From NCBI GenBank assembly GCA_030271555.1, contig JARXKQ010000103.1, positions 1 through 5,384 on the forward strand: 5,384 nt of DNA. Reading direction: 5' to 3'. Positions 1-4,778 of this stretch are shown here, one piece after another. The position numbers and the translations under genes were made by a program. The notes under the pieces were generated by a model, which was not told the origin of the DNA, did no database searches, and worked only from the letters and a program-made list of their open reading frames with translations. Source of the DNA: Chloroflexota bacterium (lineage in GTDB: Bacteria > Chloroflexota > Limnocylindria > Limnocylindrales > CSP1-4). Every line of letters begins with the position of its first letter. Position 1 is the first letter of the stretch.

Positions 1-2
1 GC

Positions 3-1118
3 CGCGGTCGAGCCCACGCCGAGTGCCTTGTTGGGATCGACGCGCACCTCGATCTGGAGGGCGGCGCCAAGCTCATCGTCCGCACCGACCCACAGGTCGC
101 GACATCGGTCGACGAGCTGCGTAACGTCATCGTCGGCGTGGCGGTGCGTGTCCCACTGAGCCAGGTGGCCAGCGTCGAACAGGTCAACGTCCAGGGTTCG
201 ATCACTCGCATCGATGGTGCGCCCGCCGCGCAGATCACGGCCGAGGTCACGAGCGAGGACACCGGTACCGTGTCGCGCGAGATCAGCAAGCAGGTCGACG
301 ACCTCGTGGCGAGCGGTGCGCTCCCGGCCGGCGTGAGCGTCACGCTCAGCGGCGTCACCGCCCAGATGAACGAGGCGTTCGGCGGCCTGTTCACCTCGAT
401 GGCGGTGGCCATCCTGCTCGTCTACGTGATGATGGTGCTGGCGTTCAACTCGCTGCTGACGCCGTTCATCATCATGTTCAGCCTGCAGCTGGCGACGATC
501 GGCGCCTTCCCGGCGCTCTACCTCACGGGCCGGCCCATTGGCGTGTCATCGCTGATCGGCTTCCTGATGCTCATCGGGATCGTGGTCACCAACGCCATCG
601 TGCTGCTCGACCTTGTTGAGCGGCTCAGATCCGAGGGCCACCCGATGAAGGAGGCCCTCATCGAGGGTGGACGGACCAGAGTCCGACCCATCCTCATGAC
701 TGCCTTCGCCACGATCCTTGCCTTGATTCCGCTGGCCGCGGGCTTCAACCAGGGCTCGATCATCGCGGCCGAGCTGGGGACCGTCGTCATCGGCGGCCTG
801 TTCAGCTCAACCTTCCTGACGCTGCTCGTGGTGCCGGTGGTCTATTCACTGGTCGACGGCGGCCGTCAGACGGTCGGGCGCTGGTTCCGCCGAGGAGCCG
901 CAGAGGAGCCGACTACCTCGCTGCTGCCCGCCGTCGCCATGGCGCTGCCGGCGACGCAACCGACCATCGCTCCGGCAATCGGCCACGCGATCCCGGATAT
1001 GGCGCTCGTCCATGAGCGGGCCGCGCCCGCGCTGCCGGCGGGCGGCACGAAGGGTCTGCCATCCGGCCGCCAGCCGGGGCTGGTCAGCCGCTTCCTGCGG
1101 TGGCTGCTGCGCGGCTAG
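3..1118 (+). CDS. RND-family efflux permease, C-terminal part (5' end outside window)
   Basis: This is the C-terminal third of an HAE-type RND permease, an inner-membrane proton-driven pump for drugs, lipids or other hydrophobic compounds. The frame is open from base 3, so the start is missing. Counting from the GTG at 138, residues 1-85 are the end of the second periplasmic porter region, with the family-like SITRIDGAPAAQITAEV and LPAGVSVTLSG. Five membrane segments follow, matching AcrB TM8-TM12: about 85-103, 108-130, 137-160, 184-203 and 212-239. Hallmarks are GIVVTNAIVLLD (147-158) and RTRVRPILMTA (179-189). Where AcrB has its TM10 proton-relay Lys940, this protein has Thr151; HAE-type pumps often lack that lysine. 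After TM12 there is an unusually long Ala/Pro-rich cytoplasmic tail of about 85 residues, ending in a basic amphipathic LVSRFLRWLLRG. The family is certain; the substrate is unknown. No outer-membrane or adaptor partner is visible. A frame break may lie near bases 33-35. Confidence 0.93.
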   Translation, partial: RGRAHAECLVGIDAHLDLEGGAKLIVRTDPQVATSVDELRNVIVGVAVRVPLSQVASVEQVNVQGSITRIDGAPAAQITAEVTSEDTGTVSREISKQVDDLVASGALPAGVSVTLSGVTAQMNEAFGGLFTSMAVAILLVYVMMVLAFNSLLTPFIIMFSLQLATIGAFPALYLTGRPIGVSSLIGFLMLIGIVVTNAIVLLDLVERLRSEGHPMKEALIEGGRTRVRPILMTAFATILALIPLAAGFNQGSIIAAELGTVVIGGLFSSTFLTLLVVPVVYSLVDGGRQTVGRWFRRGAAEEPTTSLLPAVAMALPATQPTIAPAIGHAIPDMALVHERAAPALPAGGTKGLPSGRQPGLVSRFLRWLLRG

Positions 1119-1300
1119 ACGTCGGCCATATCGTCACCGACACCGCTAACAAGTCGCCCAAGCTCCGTCTTGGAGCAGGCGAGCGCTCCTGGCGAGCGTG
1201 GGCACGTGGCGTTCGTTGCCCTTAGTGCCCAGATTCTGTCGCTTAAGGCCGCTCACGTCGGTATGGCCGGCATTCACTAAGCCGCGCGGCGCGGTCGACT

Positions 1301-1306
1301 TATACT
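1301..1306 (+). promoter_or_regulatory. Candidate -10 element (TATACT) for a leaderless or near-leaderless mRNA
   Basis: TATACT matches five of six bases of TATAAT and ends ten bases before the ATG at 1317. Transcription should begin about four bases ahead of the start codon, leaving no room for a Shine-Dalgarno site; none is seen. No good -35 lies 16-18 bases upstream. The rest of the gap 1119-1316 shows only weak hairpins, such as GCTCC/GGAGC at 1162-1176, with no T-run, so the end of the upstream permease transcript is not clear. Confidence 0.5.
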
Positions 1307-1316
1307 CGGGCCGCCG

Positions 1317-1547
1317 ATGAAGCAGATGTACCACCCCGACGATCTCGCCGCGATGGATCCGCTCGTGCTGATGCGCAACCTTGACCACGTGCGCATGACG
1401 AGCCGGCGGCTCAGCTACATCCTGCAGCAGCAGGTTCACCTCTACACGCCTGAGGCGAACAAGGTCCGCGGCGAGATCGACGAGTACGTCGAGGCCGAGC
1501 GTCAGATCGAGTGGGAGATGGCCCGCCGCGGCCTGCGCAACGAGTAG
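1317..1547 (+). CDS. Small hypothetical helical protein, 76 residues
   Basis: I do not recognise this protein. It is probably a real gene: most codons end in G or C, it has an ATG start behind a -10-like TATACT, and it ends with TAG just before GC-rich hairpins. The sequence is hydrophilic and mostly helical. A first helix of about residues 8-42 includes DPLVLMRNLDHVRMTSRR. A turn at YTPEA (43-47) leads into a second, highly charged helix (48-71) rich in Glu and Arg. This suggests a small helical hairpin, perhaps a coiled coil that dimerises or binds a partner; that is inference. There is no signal peptide, membrane segment or cysteine. It stands alone between the permease gene and a convergent gene, so context gives no functional hint. 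Confidence 0.75.
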   Translation: MKQMYHPDDLAAMDPLVLMRNLDHVRMTSRRLSYILQQQVHLYTPEANKVRGEIDEYVEAERQIEWEMARRGLRNE

Positions 1548-1872
1548 CGCGCGGCCCAATCGGGCCAAATGCGCCGCTTCGGCGCGCTAACCGCCACGTC
1601 TGGGTCCCAGCTGGCCAGATGTCTCGCATCAGTGCATTGGCGGGCTGACCGCGGCGCCCTCCTGGTCATACGCCCATCCGCGGAGCACTTGGCCGGGTAG
1701 GCGTTGTGCATCCCCTCCTAGTGCTCGCCCGGCTCGCATTTGGCCGGATCCACCCCGGCCGATGCGCGATGCTCGCCGCCGTGGCCTGAATCTCCGGGCC
1801 GCGGCTGGCCAAGTCGTCGTCTAATGCTTGTCGGGCGGTCAAATGGCCCAGTCGGTCAGGCCGGGGAGCGCG
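1548..1872. other. Convergent intergenic region without a recognisable gene
   Basis: These 325 bases separate the ends of two converging genes. I see no frame here that looks coding on either strand. Besides the hairpins at 1553-1585 there is a further inverted repeat, GGCCGG-ATCCACC-CCGGCC (1742-1760). A degenerate motif close to CGCATTTGGCCGG occurs at 1735-1747, as GCACTTGGCCGG at 1685-1696, and inverted at 1561-1573; weaker relatives with TGGCC lie at about 1611-1620 and 1806-1814. GGCC is expected often by chance in DNA this GC-rich, so this may be coincidence or the remains of a small repeat family. Confidence 0.5.
1553..1585 (+). terminator. Tandem GC-rich hairpins, possible terminator of the 76-residue gene
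   Basis: Two adjacent stem-loops begin five bases after the stop codon. The first is GGCCC-AATC-GGGCC (1553-1566), followed by AAAT. The second is GCGCCG-CTT-CGGCGC (1571-1585). The position is right for transcription termination or 3'-end protection, but no T-run follows either stem, so intrinsic termination is uncertain. Confidence 0.35.
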
Positions 1873-2169
1873 CTAGGTTGCCGCGGGGGCCAGGGTGAGC
1901 GCCGGCATCGCGGGGCGCGGCTCGACCAGCGCCTCTTCCTCGGCGATCACGCGCTGCGCCAGCTGGCACAGGCGCGGCATCTCGGCAAGGCAGAAAGAGA
2001 TGCCGCGCTCGGCGAGCTCGGAGTAGCCCAGCCCGCGGAAGAGCCCGTGCCCGGCAACCGCGCACATCTCGTCGTAGATGAGCGGCCAGGCAACGGGCCG
2101 GCGGCGATAGCAGAACCGCACAAATTCAAGCGCCAAGTCCACGCCCTGGGGCGCGTGCTCATCCGACAC
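1873..2169 (-). CDS. Small hypothetical protein with four cysteines, 98 residues
   Basis: I cannot assign a family. I chose the GTG at 2169 because GGGGAGAGG (2177-2185) lies seven bases upstream. The frame stays open to another GTG at 2253, but those 28 extra residues are poor in structure and the upstream site is weaker. The protein has a compact, probably helical core (residues 10-76) with VDLALEFVRFCYRRRP, a Trp-Pro pair (28-29), GHGLFRGLGYSELAERG (40-56) and FCLAEMPRLCQLAQRV (59-74), then an Ala/Pro-rich tail. Cysteines are at 20, 36, 60 and 68; the spacing fits no metal-binding motif I know. There is no signal peptide or membrane segment, so a cytosolic protein is likely. It is convergent with the 76-residue gene and downstream of the tRNA-Glu terminator, so it is probably a single-gene unit. 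Confidence 0.72.
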   Translation of the reverse strand: MSDEHAPQGVDLALEFVRFCYRRRPVAWPLIYDEMCAVAGHGLFRGLGYSELAERGISFCLAEMPRLCQLAQRVIAEEEALVEPRPAMPALTLAPAAT

Positions 2170-2176
2170 GGTCAAT

Positions 2177-2185
2177 CCTCTCCCC
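2177..2185 (-). promoter_or_regulatory. Strong Shine-Dalgarno site fixing the GTG start at 2169
   Basis: On the minus strand GGGGAGAGG ends seven bases before GTG. It is the clearest ribosome binding site in the window and decides the start of the 98-residue protein against the longer frame that begins at 2253. It contrasts with several neighbouring starts that have none. Confidence 0.65.
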
Positions 2186-2285
2186 TGCGTCCGGGCCCCG
2201 GGTTCGAGCGCGGTTGCCAGCTCGTCCGCCGGGCGGCTCGCTTCCCTCACCACCTCGTCGTCCGATCTCTGTCAGGGCGCGACGT

Positions 2286-2316
2286 CCGCCGGATTGTAGG
2301 TCTGACCGCAGGATTG
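2286..2316 (+). repeat. Tandem 11-base direct repeat CCGC(C/A)GGATTG, 20-base period
   Basis: CCGCCGGATTG (2286-2296) and CCGCAGGATTG (2306-2316) differ at one base and start 20 bases apart, about two helical turns. The first copy overlaps the candidate -10 of the minus-strand gene. The second can also fold as CCGCA-GGAT-TGCGG (2306-2319). The layout fits binding of a dimeric regulator to one face of the DNA; this is inference from spacing only. Confidence 0.4.
2293..2298 (-). promoter_or_regulatory. Candidate -10 (TACAAT) for the four-cysteine protein gene
   Basis: TACAAT on the minus strand matches five of six consensus bases. Transcription would start near 2286 and give a leader of about 117 bases before the GTG at 2169, which agrees with that gene having a Shine-Dalgarno site. 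No good -35 is seen at normal spacing. The element overlaps one copy of a tandem 11-base repeat. Confidence 0.35.
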
Positions 2317-2377
2317 CGGGAAGGCGGTATGTCCACCTTCTTGTCCACGATGTTCTCCACACGGTGGAGGAAATTGA

Positions 2378-2407
2378 GACGCCCCCGGGGCGCGGTCCGG
2401 GGGCGTC
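2378..2407 (-). terminator. Hairpin terminator downstream of tRNA-Glu
   Basis: A perfect 11-base-pair stem, GACGCCCCCGG with CCGGGGGCGTC, encloses an eight-base loop and begins 14 bases after the tRNA CCA end. On the minus strand it is followed by TCAATTTCC, a weak U-tract. It probably ends the tRNA transcript, and any read-through from the hydrolase operon. A smaller inverted repeat, CTCCAC-ACG-GTGGAG (2355-2369), lies just beyond. Confidence 0.72.
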
Positions 2408-2421
2408 GGGAAGTTCATATG

Positions 2422-2498
2422 TGGTACCGCATATCGGATTCGAACCGATGATCTCCGCCTTGAGAGGGCGGTGTCCTGGGCCTCTAGACGAATGCGGC
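2422..2498 (-). tRNA. tRNA-Glu (anticodon CUC), CCA encoded
   Basis: The minus strand folds into a complete 77-base cloverleaf and closely follows bacterial tRNA-Glu, including the characteristic D-arm GTCTAGAGGCCCAGGAC. The acceptor stem is GCCGCAT/ATGCGGT (2492-2498 with 2426-2432), closed by a G1-U72 wobble. The anticodon stem is CCGCC/GGCGG with loop CTCTCAA, placing anticodon CTC at 2464-2462, which reads GAG. The variable loop has five bases, and the T-arm is ATCGG-TTCGAAT-CCGAT. The discriminator is A (2425), whereas E. coli tRNA-Glu has G. CCA (2422-2424) is encoded. It lies 20 bases after the hydrolase stop codon and has its own promoter and terminator. Confidence 0.97.
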
Positions 2499-2510
2499 GA
2501 GGCGGGCCGT

Positions 2511-2538
2511 AGTTTACCTCAGAGTCGGTGCGATTCAA
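2511..2538 (-). promoter_or_regulatory. Promoter of tRNA-Glu, nested in the 3' end of the hydrolase gene
   Basis: On the minus strand TTGAAT (2538-2533) and TAAACT (2516-2511) are 16 bases apart; each matches four of six consensus bases. Transcription would start near 2504, about six bases before the mature tRNA 5' end. The -35 and most of the spacer lie within the last codons of the hydrolase gene, so the tRNA can be expressed independently of the upstream operon. Confidence 0.6.
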
Positions 2539-3436
2539 TGAACGCTCGAATCGAGTCGGCCACCCGTTCGGACGTCTTTTCGCCGGTGATCAGGCCGTAG
2601 TGCGACAGCTCGGAAAACGAGATGTAGTCGGCGCCAAGCCACTCCGCCAGGCGGTGACTGTCGGTGTCAGGGAACCAGCGGTCGAGCCCACCACCGATTA
2701 CCAATCGGGGCACATCAGCCAGCTGGTCCCGGTCGACCTCCACGCCCTCGAGCATCTGCCGCCGCGCGGCGCCCGACTCGGCGCCCAACATGTGCTGGAT
2801 GCGCATCACGTCGTCCGACGTCAGGTCGGGGTTGGCGCGCTGGAGGGCATCGATGGGCCCCTCCCAGCCCAGCAGCTCGCGCTTGTAGCGCTCGGGCAGC
2901 AGCCGGACCATGTGCGCCGGCGGCGGCTCCAAAAGCTGCGCGGGCAATGCCGGGCTGATCAAGATCAGGGCGCTGATGGGCTTGGCCTGGGCGACGCGCA
3001 GTGCGAGCAGGCCACCCAGCCCATGACCGATCACGATGGGCGGCCGCGGCATGATCTCGGTCGCGGCGATGGCGTCGTCGATGTACGTGTGGATGTCAAT
3101 CTCGGCGAAGTCGGCGGTCTCGCTCCAGTAATGGCCGCGCAGGTTCAACGCGTGGCCCTCCCAGCCGCGCGGCGCGAAGTAGCCCAGGAAGCGATGCCAT
3201 TGCCACGAGCCGCCCAGCTCACCGTGGAGGAGGTACAGCGGCTTGCGGCGCGACCGCCGTTCGGGCAGCCACGACTCGATGTAGAGGCCGCGCTCGCTGA
3301 TGAACCGCTCGTCCTTGCGAATGGGCCGATTGGCGCGCGGATCGACCTGCGACCCGTTGCCCGAGTCGTGGCCGTTGCCGTTCGCGCCGCCGACCGCGGT
3401 CACATCAATAGGTCGGCTGTCGTCGAAGTCGCTCAT
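2519..3436 (-). CDS. Alpha/beta-hydrolase-fold protein lacking the nucleophile serine, 305 residues
   Basis: The fold is recognisable from the oxyanion-loop HGELGG (71-76) after strand PLYLL, from NLRGHYWSE (98-106), and from the strand-elbow-helix PIVIGHGLGGLLAL (133-146). In catalytic members the elbow reads G-x-S-x-G; here it is GHGLG, with Gly139 (codon GGG) at the nucleophile position. The other triad positions look kept: Asp252 in GGGLDRWFPD and His279 in LSHYGLI. A lid-like insert spans about 165-240. Residues 1-40 are hydrophilic, rich in Gly and Asn, and probably disordered. It is likely cytosolic, as no signal peptide is seen. The ATG at 3436 has a GGGG stretch five bases upstream and follows the DUF1015 stop by 11 bases, so the two genes are probably co-transcribed. 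It may be a non-catalytic binding protein, or use a different mechanism; the substrate is unknown. The fold is secure, the activity is not. Confidence 0.9.
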   Translation of the reverse strand: MSDFDDSRPIDVTAVGGANGNGHDSGNGSQVDPRANRPIRKDERFISERGLYIESWLPERRSRRKPLYLLHGELGGSWQWHRFLGYFAPRGWEGHALNLRGHYWSETADFAEIDIHTYIDDAIAATEIMPRPPIVIGHGLGGLLALRVAQAKPISALILISPALPAQLLEPPPAHMVRLLPERYKRELLGWEGPIDALQRANPDLTSDDVMRIQHMLGAESGAARRQMLEGVEVDRDQLADVPRLVIGGGLDRWFPDTDSHRLAEWLGADYISFSELSHYGLITGEKTSERVADSIRAFIESHRL

Positions 3437-3447
3437 CTCGGCCCCGA

Positions 3448-4692
3448 CTACCAGAGTGGGTTGAAGACGAGGCCGGTCGCGGCCTTGGGGTAGAAGAAGG
3501 TCGACTTGGGCGGCATGAAGCCACCTTCCGCTGCGACCCGTAGCACCGACTCGACCGGCGTCGCCCGAACCAGGAAGCAGACATCGGCCTCGTTGTCTTC
3601 GACGGCGCCGATGGCAGCTTGTGCGTCGCTGACGTAGGTCAGGCGGCCGCTCGCATTGAGCTCGTCCGTCGTGCTGCCGATCATCTGCGGCAGGGTACTC
3701 GACAGCACGTCCACGTCCAGATCCGCAGAAGTGGCGTTATTGACCATGAGCAGCGCGCCGCCATTGCGCGTCCATACTCCGAGAGTGCCCGAGGGCGACG
3801 CGGGATCGTCGAGGCGCATCCGGTCCAGCAGGGTCACGTAATCGCTGATCGGCTCAACTGAATATGGGCCGGCCGCTACCGCCAGGATGTCGGCGGTGTT
3901 CAACGGGCCGCGGATGACGCGATGCCATGGGCGCAGCGCCAGGCCGCCTGAGTGCGCGTCGTACAGCAGCGCCAGCACGTAGCCCGCGCCAGGGGTCGCG
4001 TCCAGGTCGGCCGCGGTGCCGTCAACCGTGGCTCGATAGCGCAGCGCCGTCTCGTAGCGATGATGACCATCGGCGATCGTCAGCGGGGCGCGGACGGCCA
4101 GCCTCAGCAAGTCCTTCGCAGCAGGCGTTTGCTCGGGGTCAATTGCCCACAACCGCTGACCAATGCCGCCCGGGCCGGCCGCGGCCACCGCCGGCGGCGC
4201 ACTCAGCAGCGCGTCCATGAGCTCAGCACTCGCCGCGCCGCCCGCCGCATCTTCGTACAGCAGCAGCACCGGCGACAGGTTGACGCGCGTCCGGCTCAGC
4301 AGCTGGAAGCGATCCTCCTTGGGCGCGGCGAGCGTCCGCTCGTGGGGCCGCACGCCGCTGTCGGGGCCGTAGTCCTCCAGCCGCAGCCGGCAGAAGAACG
4401 ATCGCGCGACGCGCTCGTGCCCGTCGACGGTGTAGCGCTGCTCGTACAGGTAGAGCGTCGGCCGCTCGTCGCGCTCCAGCACGCCGGACGACTGCCACTG
4501 CTCCAGCAGCCCTGCCGCGGCGTCATACGAATCGGGTAGCTCGAGCCGCACCGCGTTGTGCGGATCCTCGTCGACGAGCCGCTGCCGTTCGGCGGGCGAG
4601 ATGACGTCATACGGCGGACACAGCACCGCCGACACGTCGGCAATGACGGAAGGGTCGTAGCGCAGACCGCGAAATGGCTGGAGTTCAGGCAC
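3448..4692 (-). CDS. DUF1015 family protein, about 414 residues
   Basis: This is a full-length member of the DUF1015 family (Pfam PF06245, COG4198), whose biochemical function is, to my knowledge, not firmly established. Numbered from the GTG at 4692, it starts with PELQPFRGLRYDP, then has CPPYDVI (25-31), HERTL (117-121), the hallmark ADGHHRYETAL (207-217), and a typical C-terminus with PPKSTFFYPK and GLVFNPLW. Length is normal for the family. I chose GTG 4692 because family members usually begin M-P-x-L-x-P-F; a GTG two codons earlier (4698) and a TTG at 4725 are alternatives. There is no signal peptide, so it is cytosolic. A TANNNT element eight bases before the chosen start and the lack of a Shine-Dalgarno site suggest a leaderless message. 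It is the first gene of a two-gene unit with the hydrolase-fold protein. Relatives elsewhere are often found near serine biosynthesis genes, as I recall; none is visible here. Confidence 0.93.
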   Translation of the reverse strand: MPELQPFRGLRYDPSVIADVSAVLCPPYDVISPAERQRLVDEDPHNAVRLELPDSYDAAAGLLEQWQSSGVLERDERPTLYLYEQRYTVDGHERVARSFFCRLRLEDYGPDSGVRPHERTLAAPKEDRFQLLSRTRVNLSPVLLLYEDAAGGAASAELMDALLSAPPAVAAAGPGGIGQRLWAIDPEQTPAAKDLLRLAVRAPLTIADGHHRYETALRYRATVDGTAADLDATPGAGYVLALLYDAHSGGLALRPWHRVIRGPLNTADILAVAAGPYSVEPISDYVTLLDRMRLDDPASPSGTLGVWTRNGGALLMVNNATSADLDVDVLSSTLPQMIGSTTDELNASGRLTYVSDAQAAIGAVEDNEADVCFLVRATPVESVLRVAAEGGFMPPKSTFFYPKAATGLVFNPLW

Positions 4693-4700
4693 GACCACGG

Positions 4701-4706
4701 ATGGTA
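4701..4706 (-). promoter_or_regulatory. Candidate -10 (TACCAT) of the DUF1015-hydrolase operon
   Basis: TACCAT on the minus strand fits the TANNNT pattern and ends eight bases before the GTG at 4692, so the mRNA would be leaderless or nearly so. A TTGCAC (4725-4720) lies upstream, but the 13-base gap is too short for a standard -35. Support is positional only. Confidence 0.35.
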
Positions 4707-4764
4707 GCCGTGCGCGCCTGTGCAACTTTCAGGCCACGCCGGGCGTCTTGGGCGGGCAACCACC

Positions 4765-4770
4765 TAATCT
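4765..4770 (+). promoter_or_regulatory. Candidate -10 (TAATCT) of the secreted-protein gene
   Basis: TAATCT fits TANNNT and ends eight bases before the ATG at 4779, the same geometry as the divergent gene. A GAGGG (4771-4775) lies only three bases from the ATG, too close for a normal Shine-Dalgarno site, which also favours leaderless initiation. The two start codons are 86 bases apart, so both promoters share one short control region. Confidence 0.35.
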
Positions 4771-4778
4771 GAGGGCTG

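Noticed and set aside
1178..1198. Direct repeat GGCGAGCG, two copies 13 bases apart
   Set aside because: Eight-base GC-rich repeats are expected by chance, and no promoter or gene feature is aligned with them.
1119..1316. Search for a terminator after the RND permease
   Set aside because: Only weak five-base stems such as GTCGG/CCGAC (1121-1141) and GCTCC/GGAGC (1162-1176) were found, without T-runs.
2170..2253. 28-codon upstream extension of the four-cysteine protein to a GTG at 2253
   Set aside because: The GTG at 2169 has a far better ribosome binding site, and the extension looks like untranslated leader.
2355..2369. Inverted repeat CTCCAC-ACG-GTGGAG considered as a second terminator
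   Set aside because: The stem is short, no T-run follows on either strand, and the stronger hairpin at 2378-2407 already explains termination.
1828..2451. Long open frame on the plus strand over the four-cysteine gene and tRNA
   Set aside because: It runs through the tRNA and terminator, gives an Arg/Gly-rich peptide without a recognisable fold, and lies antisense to a frame with a strong Shine-Dalgarno site.
2528..3493. Plus-strand open frame of about 320 codons antisense to the hydrolase gene
   Set aside because: The opposite frame encodes a clear hydrolase fold; this one is an open antisense frame of GC-rich DNA with no family resemblance.
3952..4539. Plus-strand open frame antisense to the DUF1015 gene
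   Set aside because: It yields an Arg/Gln-rich low-complexity peptide, and the opposite strand carries unmistakable DUF1015 motifs.
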